A stretch of 64,000 nucleotides of DNA from JACPPO01 sp965262505. Lineage in GTDB: Bacteria; Acidobacteriota; Vicinamibacteria; Vicinamibacterales; UBA2999. The position numbers were made by a program, and so were the translations under genes. A model generated the notes under the pieces. That model made no database searches. It was not told the DNA's origin and saw only the letters and a list, made by a program, of their open reading frames with translations. Below are positions 19,134 through 27,111 of the stretch, one piece after another. The stretch is from the NCBI GenBank assembly GCA_965262505.1, contig CBDHFM010000030.1, positions 186,001-250,000 of the forward strand, in the 5' to 3' direction. Position 1 is the stretch's first letter; every line of letters starts with the position of its first letter.

Positions 19134-19403
19134 TTACCCGATATTCTGGAGGTCTTTACCGGGCTTGAATCGGATCGTGCGCCCCGGGGGAATCCGTACT
19201 TCCTTGCCGGTCCGTGGGTTACGGCCGATCCCACGCTTCCGGGGCTTTACCTGGAAGACGCCGAACCCGCGCAACTCGATTCGGTCGCCCCGCTGCATGG
19301 AGAGGCGCATCGCATCGAAAACGGCGTCGACCGCCACCTCGGCCTTCACCTTGGTGATGTCGGCCGTCTTCGAGACTTCGTTGACGATGTCGACCTTGAT
19401 CAT
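19134..19403 (-). CDS. hup: HU-family DNA-binding protein
   Basis: Small nucleoid protein of 89 residues, close to the 90-residue norm. It begins MIKVDIVNEVSKTADI, has the HU signature GFGVFQVKPRKRGIGRNPRT and the DNA-arm region RIPPGRTIRFKPGK. It bends and compacts DNA as a dimer. A consensus promoter lies at 19437-19465. It is divergent from der and 10 bases ahead of the site-2 protease gene. Confidence 0.95.
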   Translation of the reverse strand: MIKVDIVNEVSKTADITKVKAEVAVDAVFDAMRLSMQRGDRIELRGFGVFQVKPRKRGIGRNPRTGKEVRIPPGRTIRFKPGKDLQNIG

Positions 19404-19436
19404 GGGCGTGGATCCTCTGGCAAGAATACTGTAACT

Positions 19437-19465
19437 ACTATAAAAAGAAACACTTACGCTGTCAA
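19437..19465 (-). promoter_or_regulatory. Sigma-70-type promoter of hup
   Basis: On the minus strand TTGACA (19460-19465) and TATAGT (19437-19442) are separated by exactly 17 bases, giving a near-perfect housekeeping promoter about 35 bases before the hup ATG. The -35 box directly abuts the ATG of der on the other strand. On the plus strand TATAAA at 19439-19444 could serve as a -10 for der, leaving only about 15 bases of leader. Confidence 0.8.
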
Positions 19466-20881
19466 ATGATGTCCAAGCGCCTGCCCTCCGTCGTGTTGGT
19501 CGGTCGTCCTAACGTGGGCAAATCGACCCTGTTCAATCGCCTGAGTGGGACGCGCCGAGCCATTGTGACGTCGATGGCCGGCACGACGCGCGATGTCCTG
19601 GCCCAACCGGCTGAGTGGCAAGGGGCGAGGTTCGAGCTCATCGACACCGGCGGCATGTTCGGGGCGAGCCAGGACCCGCTTCATGCGCTGGTCCTCGAGC
19701 GCGGCCGGCGGGCCATCGCGTCGGCGGATCTCCTTGTTCTCGTGGTGGATGGACGCGAAGGCCTCGTGCCGAGCGATCGTGAGATCGCCCAGGTAATCCG
19801 GGCGGCCGACACCCCTGCGCTCGTCGCCATCAACAAGGTGGACGACAAGAGGTCCGAGGCCGGGGCGCTCGACTTCTACCAGCTCGGCTTCGATCGGGTC
19901 TTGGAAGTCTCCGCGGAGCACGGCCGGGGGACCGGCGACCTCCTTGACGCCGTCGTCGAGCAGCTGGGGCTGTTACCGGCAAGTCGCGGCGTTGCCGATG
20001 TGGATGGTGCCGTGCCGCTCGTCGAAGACCCGGATAGCACCGCGGAGTCGACGCGGGACGAGCCCGCCGAGGTGCGCATCGTCATCGTCGGGCGGCCGAA
20101 TGCAGGCAAGTCGTCGCTGGTCAATCGCCTCCTGCATGAAGAGCGGATGATCGTGAGCGAAACGCCCGGGACCACGCGCGATGCGGTGGATGCCGTCTTC
20201 ACCTGGCACCGGCGCCGGTTCCGCATCGTCGATACCGCCGGAATACGCCGCGCCGGCCGCGTAGCGCGAGGCGGCCAGGTGGAGACGGTGAGCGTCATGC
20301 TCGCGAGCCGGGCCATCGAGTCTGCCGACATCGTCGTGCTCGTGGTGGACGCGAGCGTTGGCGTTACCGATCAGGACGCCGCCATCGCCGGCGCGGCCGA
20401 TAAGGCCGGACGCGGCATCATCCTCGCAGCCAACAAGTGGGATCTCATGAAGGATCGCGGATCTGATTTCGTCAAGGAATTCGACGAAACACTGCGCCGG
20501 CGGCTGAAGTTTCTCGACTACGCGCCCGTCCTGCACATTTCGGCAGCCACTGGCGAGCGGACGCCGAAGCTTCTGGAGATGATCGATCGTGTCGCAGTGT
20601 CGCGCAGCACGCGGGTCAAGACGGCCGAACTCAACGCGTTCGTGAAGAAGATCACTGAGGCCCATCCCCCGGCAAGTCCCGGTCGCGCCCACGTGCGGGT
20701 GCTCTACGCGGCACAGACCGCCGTGGCGCCGCCAACGTTCGTGATGTTCACGAACGTGGCGACCGAGTTTCACTTTTCCTACGAGCGTTTCCTGGTGAAT
20801 AGGATTCGGGAAGAATTCGGCTTTCTGGGGTCGCCGATCCGGCTCCACGTCCGGCGTCGGCGCCGGGAGGGCCACGGTTGA
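19466..20881 (+). CDS. der: Ribosome-assembly GTPase Der (EngA)
   Basis: Double-GTPase for 50S subunit maturation. The 471 residues hold two G domains, with G1 loops GRPNVGKST and GRPNAGKSS, G3 DTGGM and DTAGI, and G4 NKVD and NKWD, followed by the KH-like domain (from about 375) ending in RLHVRRRRR. The two G domains are joined by an acidic linker. Translation may start at either of two adjacent ATG codons. The 62-bp gap to hup contains no Shine-Dalgarno sequence, so a very short or leaderless transcript is possible. Its stop overlaps the MerR gene (TTGA). Confidence 0.96.
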   Translation: MMSKRLPSVVLVGRPNVGKSTLFNRLSGTRRAIVTSMAGTTRDVLAQPAEWQGARFELIDTGGMFGASQDPLHALVLERGRRAIASADLLVLVVDGREGLVPSDREIAQVIRAADTPALVAINKVDDKRSEAGALDFYQLGFDRVLEVSAEHGRGTGDLLDAVVEQLGLLPASRGVADVDGAVPLVEDPDSTAESTRDEPAEVRIVIVGRPNAGKSSLVNRLLHEERMIVSETPGTTRDAVDAVFTWHRRRFRIVDTAGIRRAGRVARGGQVETVSVMLASRAIESADIVVLVVDASVGVTDQDAAIAGAADKAGRGIILAANKWDLMKDRGSDFVKEFDETLRRRLKFLDYAPVLHISAATGERTPKLLEMIDRVAVSRSTRVKTAELNAFVKKITEAHPPASPGRAHVRVLYAAQTAVAPPTFVMFTNVATEFHFSYERFLVNRIREEFGFLGSPIRLHVRRRRREGHG

Positions 20882-21447
20882 GGCCTGCTATACTGAACCG
20901 CGTGAACTCGAAGCTGTACAAGGCGGCGGACGTTTGTGCATCAGCCGGGCTGCAGCCGTACATGCTGCGTTCGTGGGAGAAGGAGTTTCCCGGCATCGGG
21001 GTTCAGAAGTCACAGGACAGCCCGCGTCTCTATCGCCAGTCAGACGTCGAGAAGGTGCTGCGCATCAAGCAGCTCGTGTTCGGCGAAGGATTGACGCTGG
21101 CGGGGGCACGGCGCCAGTTCGAGGCGACGCCACCGCCGGCGGATGCCCGTGAGGCTGAGGCGGCCGAGAGGGCTGAGGTGCTCGACACACTCGGCGCAGA
21201 CATGCAGGCGCGGATCGAGCTCGTTCGGAGCGGCCTCCGGTCGATCCTCGACGTACTGTCGAAGACCACCGGGGCGATGGAACTCGCCGAGATGCGGGGC
21301 GTGACACCACCTGTCGATCGTAGAGGCCGATCGTCGAGTCGGCCTGAACGAACGGAGGCGACACACGCGCGGCCCAGGGCCGCGCGGGGAACGACGGCCC
21401 GGTCGAAGCGGGCCGTCACCGGCAAGCGCAAGCGCGCGAACGCATAA
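20878..21447 (+). CDS. MerR-family transcriptional regulator
   Basis: A 189-residue regulator. The winged helix near residues 10-75 reads LYKAADVCASAGLQPYMLRS and LYRQSDVEKVLRIKQLV, typical of the MerR-like group linked to der/hup-type genes in this phylum. A helical segment and a basic Arg/Thr-rich tail follow (about 140-189). The TTG at 20878 has a good GGAGGG six bases upstream and overlaps the der stop; a GTG at 20902 is the alternative. No effector-binding cysteines are seen, so it is not a metal sensor. Targets unknown. Confidence 0.8.
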   Translation: MRPAILNRVNSKLYKAADVCASAGLQPYMLRSWEKEFPGIGVQKSQDSPRLYRQSDVEKVLRIKQLVFGEGLTLAGARRQFEATPPPADAREAEAAERAEVLDTLGADMQARIELVRSGLRSILDVLSKTTGAMELAEMRGVTPPVDRRGRSSSRPERTEATHARPRAARGTTARSKRAVTGKRKRANA

Positions 21448-21461
21448 GCTCTGGCAAGTCT

Positions 21462-21538
21462 CGGGATGTGGCGCAGCCTGGTAGCGCACCTGACTGGGGG
21501 TCAGGGGGTCGCTGGTTCGAATCCAGTCATCCCGACCA
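21462..21538 (+). tRNA. tRNA-Pro (anticodon GGG)
   Basis: A complete 77-base cloverleaf with encoded CCA. Acceptor CGGGATG pairs with CATCCCG; the D-arm contains GCGCAGCCTGGTAGCGC; the anticodon stem CCTGA/TCAGG encloses the loop CTGGGGG (anticodon GGG); the T-arm has GGTTCGAATCC. Its 3' part is repeated at 49682-49733, marking it as the integration site of the island. Confidence 0.97.
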
Positions 21539-21545
21539 ATTTCTC
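21494..21545 (+). repeat. attL-type direct repeat (left island boundary)
   Basis: Fifty-two bases from the anticodon loop of tRNA-Pro(GGG) through seven bases past CCA (ends AATTTCTC). They are repeated without mismatch at 49682-49733; the bases immediately outside differ on both sides. Use of a tRNA 3' end as attachment site is the classic pattern of tyrosine-recombinase elements. Confidence 0.9.
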
Positions 21546-21603
21546 GTCCGTCGTTGACATATCGGTGGCGTATTCTCGGGGTGAGAGCCCGCAGTTCCTC
21601 GAT

Positions 21604-21705
21604 CTAGTACCTCGTCGCAGTGAATTTGACCGGTTCACTTTCAGGCCTCCCCCTCTTGACCGTGGGCCCAGGCAATCGATCAAAACCACTGCGCCGGGGT
21701 ACTAG
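21604..21705 (+). mobile_element. MITE-like element, copy 1 (102 bp)
   Basis: Non-coding element with imperfect terminal inverted repeats of about 25 bp (TACCTCGTCGCAGTGAATTT at one end; TACCCCGGCGCAGTGGTTTT on the complement of the other), each end bordered by CTAG. The same 102 bases occur in inverted orientation at 35482-35583 without mismatch. CTAG on both sides may be a 4-bp target duplication around a 94-bp element. Confidence 0.85.
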
Positions 21706-21737
21706 CTCCATCTTCTCCATATTCCTCACGGAAGCTG

Positions 21738-22868
21738 TCAATGACATTGAGACACCAAGGGCGCAGTAATGAGAGTCGCGTTGCGGTCGACGATCATGAC
21801 GGCGACATGGTCGTCGGCGTCGCGACTCTGGTCGACCCGGAGGTCGTCCATGATGACGATCGTTGTTCCTGGGGCATCCTGCGCGGCCGTGTTCTTCGCG
21901 GGTGGGTTGATCCACACCGCGCGAGGTAAATCGGCCGGTTGTGATCGGCCCTTGACGACGCGCTCGGGATGCGCCGCGTCTGCGGCGGCGAGCACCTGCT
22001 GGCGCGGCGCGCGGACCGTGGGGGCCTGGCCGAAATGCACGACGGCGGGCGTGAGGAACCCCAGGCCGCTGTGGCGGTGTTCCTGGTTGTACCAGGGAAA
22101 GAAGACCTGCCCAAACGCCCGTCCGTCCTCGAGCGACCCGAAGCGCTCTGGACACTGCGGACAGTACTTGAGCGTCGTACACTGCGCTTCCGAGAACGGA
22201 TTGTCGTTCGACACGTGCGGGCGGCTGTGGGTCTTGGTCACGCCGAGGTCGGCCAGCAACAGCGCCACCGGTTTGCTCTTCATGGACGACCCGCGGTCCG
22301 CATGGAGCGTGAGTTGGCCCGGCTGAATGCCGTGCTTCGCGCAGGTCTCGCCGATGAGGTGCTCGGCCAGGGCCGCGCTCTCGTGTGGGGCGAGCATCCA
22401 GCCGACCACGTACCGGCTGAAGATGTCGAGGATGACGTAGAGATAGAAGTACGTCCACTTCGACGGACCCAAGAGCGTCGTGATGTCCCAGCTCCAGACG
22501 TCGTTCGGACGCGTGGCCAGTACCTCGGGCGCGGCGTAGGGCGGGCGCCGCACCTGATCGCGCCGCTCCTTGACTTCGTGCGCGGCGTCGAGGACGCGAT
22601 ACATCGTGCGCGGCGAACAGAGGTAGGTCCCCTCATCGAGCAGGGTGGCGTGGATCTGCGCCGGCGCCTGATCGATGAAGCGCGTGTGGAGCACATCCAA
22701 GATGCCCTGACGCTCGATCGGATCCAACGCGCGCGGCGGCGCCGGACGAGGGCGCGCGACCGCGACCGGTCGACGCCCCCGATACAGCGAGGCCCGGGGC
22801 AGGCCCAACCCGCGACACGCGGACGCCGCCCCCAACGTCGGCGTCGCGTCGTCCACCGCGACCATCAA
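21738..22868 (-). CDS. IS3-family transposase orfB (rve integrase core), element A1
   Basis: Catalytic subunit of 376 residues. DDE residues are visible in WSWDITTL, HADRGSSM and NPFSEAQ, the last two spaced as in IS3 enzymes. Upstream residues hold the HTH_21-like region (QAPAQIHATLLDEGTYLCS). The frame runs 10 bases past the inverted repeat before stopping. The ATG overlaps the end of the slipped orfA frame, suggesting coupling. Looks intact. Confidence 0.88.
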   Translation of the reverse strand: MMVAVDDATPTLGAASACRGLGLPRASLYRGRRPVAVARPRPAPPRALDPIERQGILDVLHTRFIDQAPAQIHATLLDEGTYLCSPRTMYRVLDAAHEVKERRDQVRRPPYAAPEVLATRPNDVWSWDITTLLGPSKWTYFYLYVILDIFSRYVVGWMLAPHESAALAEHLIGETCAKHGIQPGQLTLHADRGSSMKSKPVALLLADLGVTKTHSRPHVSNDNPFSEAQCTTLKYCPQCPERFGSLEDGRAFGQVFFPWYNQEHRHSGLGFLTPAVVHFGQAPTVRAPRQQVLAAADAAHPERVVKGRSQPADLPRAVWINPPAKNTAAQDAPGTTIVIMDDLRVDQSRDADDHVAVMIVDRNATLITAPLVSQCH

Positions 22869-23415
22869 TCGTCCTCGTCGCTCACGAACGGTTTCAGGGG
22901 GATCTGTAGGAGTTCGGAAACTTTTTTTGAAAGGCGAGCAGAGCTTCCGCCTTCTGGAGCCGCGACGTCAAGCGGCGATGCTCCTGTTCGAGCTTCTTCC
23001 GCTGCGGATCGACGGCCGTCATCTTCCGGCCGCGTTTCTTCGGCGTCAACCCGGCCTCGCGCTGCTGGCGCCACGTGACGACGTGTGAGGAATACAGCCC
23101 CTCCTTTCGCAGGAGTGCCCCGAGTTCGCCGTACCGTGTACAGGCGTCCGCCCGCCGGAGGATCGCCAGCTTGTAGGCGGTCGTAAAGCGCCGTCGCGCA
23201 TGGCGCGCCGGGACCTCGGAATCCGGCGGGACGGGCACCGCGTCGGGCTCGATTATGGGAGACCCTCCACTACGGGGCGCCTCGCTTCGCTCGTCGCCCC
23301 TCCGCTCCGGCCCTCCCATAATCGATTGGTCTACCAGCATCGATCGGATCTTGGTCATCAACGTCCTGACACCTCCCCGCCCTCAACACTAATTTCCAGG
23401 GGGTAAAGTGTCTCA
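21748..23415 (-). mobile_element. IS3-family element A1 (1668 bp)
   Basis: Ends carry TGAGACACC at 21748 and the inverted TGAGACACT ending at 23415, enclosing orfA and orfB of an IS3-type transposase. No target duplication is visible. It is a diverged relative of the element at 46044-47717, which has nearly the same length (1674 bp) and TGAGACA ends. Confidence 0.8.
22894..23361 (-). CDS. IS3-family orfA (helix-turn-helix), element A1
   Basis: A 155-residue DNA-binding subunit with YKLAILRRADACTRYGELGA as the helix-turn-helix and a coiled C-terminus. The frame passes a run of seven A (minus strand, 22922-22928) and then ends abnormally (KKFPNSYRSP). A -1 slip there would restore the usual end KKVSELLQIPLKP and stop just at the orfB start. 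The same A7 occurs in the related element at 46.5 kb. Confidence 0.8.
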   Translation of the reverse strand: MMTKIRSMLVDQSIMGGPERRGDERSEAPRSGGSPIIEPDAVPVPPDSEVPARHARRRFTTAYKLAILRRADACTRYGELGALLRKEGLYSSHVVTWRQQREAGLTPKKRGRKMTAVDPQRKKLEQEHRRLTSRLQKAEALLAFQKKFPNSYRSP

Positions 23416-23580
23416 GCTATCTTGGCAGGGAGGGCAGACTTTAAGACATTTTTTCGACACGCTGAGCCGCACTGGAAACAAGGAAGGCGCTGCGGCTGAG
23501 TCCTAAAGCGCTTTTCAAATAGGCCTTGTACTACCTGGGGCGGTCGTGGTACTTCTGCGCGCACCGATGCAGGAGGCCCG

Positions 23581-24556
23581 ATGCGTGCCTATTCGATGGA
23601 TCTGCGAGAGCGGGCGCTCCTCGACAGCGATGCCGGGATGACGGCGGCCGAGGTGGCGGCGAAGTACCGCGTGAGCGGGTCGTGGGTGCGGCTACTGAAA
23701 CAGCGGCGGCGCGACACGGGCGAGGTGGCGCCTCGCGTCCAGCGACATGGACGGCGCGGCATGCTTGAGCCGCACCTACACACCTTGGCCGCGCTGATTG
23801 CGGCGCAACCGGATCGCACGCTGGCTGAGCTGAAGGACGCCCTCGCCACGCCCGCGAGTGTGCCGACGGTCTGGCGCGCCGTGCGGGCCCTCGGCCTGAC
23901 CGTTAAAAAACACGGTCCGCCCGTCCGAACACGATCGGCCTGACGTCGCGGCCGCGCGGGTCGCGTGGCACGCGGCGGCGCCGACCTGGGATGTCGCCCA
24001 CCTCGTGTTTCTGGACGAAACCGGCATCACCACCAATCTGCTTCGGCGGTACGGCCGGGCACCGCGCGGCGCGCGCGTCCACGACCACGCCCCCTGCGGG
24101 CGCTGGCAGACCAGCACGTTTCTCGCCGCGTTGCGGGTCACGGGGCTGACCGCACCGGGGGTCTTCGACGGCGCGATCGATGGCGAGAGCTTCCGCGCCT
24201 ACATCGAACAGATCCTGGTGCCGACCCTGCAGCCCGGCGACATCGTCATTGCCGACAATCTCGGGGCCCACAAGGTCGCCGGCATCCAACGCGCCATCCA
24301 GGCCGCCGGGGCCACCCTCTGGTACTTGCCACCCTACAGCCCGGACCTCAATCCCATCGAGCTCTGCTTCGCGAAGCTCAAGGCCCTCGTTCGCACCGCT
24401 CGCTGTCGCAGCACCGAGACGCTCTGGCCGTTCCTCGGCGAGTGCTTGGCGCACTTCAGCCCTGACGAATGCCGCAACTATGTTCGGCACTGCGGGTACG
24501 CGGCCGCCGACGTCCCCCCGTCTTCAGTAGCACTTCGGTTTAGAGTCCGGCGGTGA
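23581..24556 (+). CDS. IS630-family transposase in two frames (copy 1)
   Basis: First frame (23581-23943, 120 residues): HTH part MRAYSMDLRERALLDSDAG to GLTVKKHGPP. Second frame (to 24556): DDE part with FLDETG, IADNLGAHK and NPIELCFAKLK. The overlap contains a run of six A (GTTAAAAAACACGG), the usual place of programmed frameshifting in IS630 elements. The last few codons are replaced by sequence of the nested IS; only about five residues differ from copy 2, so activity may survive, but the element's right end is separated from the gene by 1.2 kb. Confidence 0.82.
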
Positions 24557-25388
24557 CTGTACTGCGTTCCGCGACCAGCCGCTTGGCGTACTGGGCGGGC
24601 GTGAGCCCGCCCAGTCCCTTCTTCGGCCGCTCCTCGTTGTACTCGCGTCGCCAGGCCTCGACGAGGACCTGGGTATGGACCAGACTCGTGAACCAGTGCT
24701 CGTTGAGGCACTCGTCGCGGAACCGGCCGTTGAACGATTCGATATAGGCGTTCTGATTCGGCTTGCCCGGCTCGATCAGGCGCAACGTGACGCCGTGCGT
24801 ATGGGCCCATGTCAGCATGGCGCGCCCGCAGAACTCCTTCCCGTTGTCGGTGCGCAAGATACGCGGCAGGCCGCGCTTGAGCGCGAGTTGATCGAGCACG
24901 CGGGTGACCGGCAGCCCACCGAACGCGCGGGCCGGCACGATGGCCACCGCTTCGGTGGTCGCGTCATCGACGACGGTCAGGCACTTCACCACCCGTCCCT
25001 CGGCCGTGCGGTCGAAGACGAAGTCGGCAGACCAGACCTCGTTCGGCGCCTGGGGGCGTACCAGGGGCTGGCGGTCCGCCACCGGGATCTTCTTGCGTCG
25101 CCGCCGACGTACCTGCAGCCTAGCCTCGGTATACAGGCGCTCCACCCGCTTGTGGTTGACCCGTGTTCCCGCCTGCCGCAGCTTGAGGTAGATCATCCCG
25201 GCACCGTAGCGACGGTGCCGGTGCGCTAAGGTCACGATGCGGGCTCGCAACGCCGCGTTAGTATCCGGCGCCGGGGTGTATCGCAGCGACGAGGCACTCA
25301 TGTGCACCAGCGCGAGCGCGCGCCGCTCGCTCACCCCCTGCGCGGTCATATCCCGCACCAGCACCCGTCGGGCTGGGGCGGTCACCAC
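24540..25388 (-). CDS. IS3-family transposase orfB, element C copy 1
   Basis: Catalytic protein of 282 residues with DDE residues in WSADFVFD, LRTDNGKEF and NAYIESFNG, followed by the IS407-group tail FRDECLNEHWF. It overlaps orfA by 7 bases near a GAAAAAAG slip site, so an orfAB fusion is likely made by -1 frameshifting. Same protein sequence as copy 2. Confidence 0.9.
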   Translation of the reverse strand: MVTAPARRVLVRDMTAQGVSERRALALVHMSASSLRYTPAPDTNAALRARIVTLAHRHRRYGAGMIYLKLRQAGTRVNHKRVERLYTEARLQVRRRRRKKIPVADRQPLVRPQAPNEVWSADFVFDRTAEGRVVKCLTVVDDATTEAVAIVPARAFGGLPVTRVLDQLALKRGLPRILRTDNGKEFCGRAMLTWAHTHGVTLRLIEPGKPNQNAYIESFNGRFRDECLNEHWFTSLVHTQVLVEAWRREYNEERPKKGLGGLTPAQYAKRLVAERSTVTAGL

Positions 25389-25645
25389 TTTTTTCGCAAC
25401 GCATCGCGCGTCACCTCGTTGTCCAGCACGGACTCGGCCAGCAGCTTCTTCAGCCGCGTATTCTCGGCAATCAGCTCCTTCAGGCGTTTCGCGTCCGAGA
25501 CGGTCATCCCGCCGAACTTATTCCGCCAGAGGTAGTAACTGGCCTCCGAGAACCCGTGCCGGCGGCACAGGTCCTTCACCGGCAGGCCCGCTTCGGACTC
25601 CCGCAGGAACCCGATGATCTGCGCCTCGCTGAATCGTTGCTTCAC
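25382..25645 (-). CDS. IS3-family orfA, element C copy 1
   Basis: An 87-residue helix-turn-helix protein beginning MKQRFSEAQIIGFLRESEAG, the standard start of IS407-group orfA, with a leucine-zipper-like helix (RLKELIAENTRLKKLLAES) used for multimerisation. Intact. Confidence 0.9.
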   Translation of the reverse strand: MKQRFSEAQIIGFLRESEAGLPVKDLCRRHGFSEASYYLWRNKFGGMTVSDAKRLKELIAENTRLKKLLAESVLDNEVTRDALRKKW

Positions 25646-25874
25646 GTCCGATCTCCCTTCTCGTGAGCTCGGACTCTAAACCCGGGTGCTACTCAATTCG
25701 GGGGGGACGTCGCCGCCACACGGTCATGAAAAGCGCTTTAAGCGTTTAGCGCAGGCATCGATACGCTCTAAAAGTTTCGGTTCCACGCGAATCATGATGG
25801 GTTTTTTATTGGTGTACTGGGCACGCGAGGACACCCCCGATATGAACGCATCCGCCGTCTTGTCTTCTTTGCGG

Positions 25875-26215
25875 TTAGGATTCTGTGCGATTACCATAAG
25901 ATATTTTTCCGATATCGTTTGTATATAGTTTATCAATCTCTATTGAGAGTCTTTCAAATTCCGCGCGCGCCTTGGAGTCGCCACACTCAATAACGGAAAG
26001 GCCCCCGGCTGCCGCGTTGGGAAACGCCTTGCGCCGGATGAGGATGGCCTGGGTAAGTTCAAGCGCGTCATTGTCACGTAAAAGGGCGGCAGCGGCTTCG
26101 TTGTCGTGACCTTGGGGGTCGGCTGCGTTCAGAACGGCAACGGCGCGTAGCGAGGCGCTGAGCGGGTGTCTGTCGCGACCTTGGGCAAACACGTGCGACA
26201 GTTTGCTGTCCCAGT
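25875..26215 (-). pseudogene. C-terminal remnant of a ParA-type partition ATPase
   Basis: About 110 residues resemble the end of plasmid ParA proteins: AVLNAADPQGHDNEAAAALL, then LELTQAILIRRKAFPNAAAG and GLSVIECGDSKARAEFERLS. Walker A and the first 100-odd residues are missing; upstream of about 26215 the frame becomes unrelated sequence. It overlaps the ribbon-helix-helix pseudogene, forming the wreck of a second par operon distinct from the one at 30271-31096. Confidence 0.65.
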
Positions 26216-26254
26216 AGCCGCGGTGTAGAAAACCGCGGGCGGCGCCGAGGCCGC

Positions 26255-27097
26255 CTACTCGGCCTCTTGGTCGGTCGCGGAGATAGGGGTGTACTCCGTC
26301 CACTGTTGGACGATGTGCCGCCTCCGGTTCCAGAAGACGATCCGTAGATCGAGGCGGATGTCGATGGCCTTCCGCACCCAGGCGCCCTCGGCGGTCCGCG
26401 TGAACTCGAGGTGCCCGACCGTGTTGCGCAGCACGCCGACGATGCCGCCCCAGAAGCGGACCGGCTCGTTCATCTCGAACTCGACCCGGCTCACGCCGAA
26501 GTCCTCCTTCACCACCCACAGGCGACCGGTCGACTTATTGAGCGCGTTGTCGATTCGGCGCCGCACCGGCAGATCGCCGGGGCGCGAAACGAGCTGGACG
26601 ATCCAGCAGTCGTAGCCGGCGCGCACCTCCTCGCCGACGAGGGCGTACTGGTAGCGGGAGATGAATTCCTCGTCCAGCTCCACGCGGTTCTCGTCCTCCG
26701 GGCGGGGATCGATACCGCGCGCCCGTCGCTCGCGCACCTCCTCGATGAACTCCCGCCGCCGCGCCTGCTCCTTCCGCGCGTCCTCAGCGGTCAGGGGCAT
26801 GCCCTCGCGCGCGACGAGTGCCTCGTAGATCACGCCCTCGAGCGGGTACTGCTCGTAGGTCTCGTGCTCGGTCTCCTCGACCTCCCCGTCGCCGTTCAGT
26901 TGCTCCGTGATCGCCTCGAAGGTCGCCCGGTAACGGATGTCGTCTTGCGCCTCGCGCTGCGCGTCCGCCCGAGCCACGACGCGGTCGACAATCTCCTGCG
27001 CGGTCCACGCCTGGGCGCCGGCCGGCACGGCAGGCCCGCCGAGCGCCAGCAGCACACCGATGCCGAGTCCCGCCTGCCGTGCGCCAGCAGCTCGCAT
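26255..27097 (-). CDS. Exported protein, LolA/outer-membrane-sorting-like fold suspected
   Basis: A 280-residue protein with a signal peptide (MRAAGARQAGLGIGVLLALG up to AGAQA). The mature part begins WTAQEIVDRVVARADAQREA and has many charged beta-strand segments (YEQYPLEGVIYEALV, VSRVEFEMNEPVRFWGG, AWVRKAIDIRLDLRIVF). This pattern is common in acidobacterial secreted proteins and resembles LolA-type folds, but I cannot assign a function. The ATG at 27097 has GAGG just upstream. It follows the Sel1 pseudogene by 14 bases, as if in an operon. Confidence 0.6.
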   Translation of the reverse strand: MRAAGARQAGLGIGVLLALGGPAVPAGAQAWTAQEIVDRVVARADAQREAQDDIRYRATFEAITEQLNGDGEVEETEHETYEQYPLEGVIYEALVAREGMPLTAEDARKEQARRREFIEEVRERRARGIDPRPEDENRVELDEEFISRYQYALVGEEVRAGYDCWIVQLVSRPGDLPVRRRIDNALNKSTGRLWVVKEDFGVSRVEFEMNEPVRFWGGIVGVLRNTVGHLEFTRTAEGAWVRKAIDIRLDLRIVFWNRRRHIVQQWTEYTPISATDQEAE

Positions 27098-27111
27098 AGC
27101 CTCTTCGTCCC

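Larger units (their letters stand above)
24508..25712 (-). mobile_element. IS3-family (IS407-group-like) element C, copy 1 (1205 bp)
   Basis: Ends CGACGTCCCCCCG...; inverted ends are visible as CCCCCCGTCTTCAGTAGCAC and CCCCCCGAATTGAGTAGCAC. It is flanked by a 4-bp duplication CCGC (24504-24507 and 25713-25716), and the uninterrupted target is seen in IS630 copy 2. Copy 2 of this element is at 40648-41852 with the same translated proteins. Confidence 0.9.
23506..25738 (+). mobile_element. IS630-family element, copy 1 (carries nested IS)
   Basis: Begins AAGCGCTTTTCA after TA (23504-23505) and ends with the inverse before TA (25739-25740), so the TA duplication typical of IS630 is intact. Without the nested IS407-type element (24508-25712) and its 4-bp repeat it is 1024 bp, equal to copy 2. 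Inserted in the ribbon-helix-helix gene. Confidence 0.88.
23441..25936 (-). pseudogene. Ribbon-helix-helix partition-type gene split by IS630 copy 1
   Basis: Two exact halves surround the IS. The upstream half encodes NKKPIMIRVEPKLLERIDAC then AKRL; removing the IS and one TA continues in frame as GLSRSAFLVSSAAQRVEKMS and stop at 23441. The rebuilt protein is about 75-87 residues, a typical ribbon-helix-helix regulator (beta strand IMIRV, then two helices). The start may be the ATG at 25936 or, more likely, 25897. It overlaps the end of the ParA remnant, so it was probably the parB/parG-like partner. The insertion replaces the last 20 residues and should inactivate it. Confidence 0.8.

Noticed and set aside
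21546..21747. Integrase gene or promoter next to the left attachment repeat
   Set aside because: The 200 bases contain only the MITE and no reading frame; TTGACA near 21555 lacks a -10 at the right distance.
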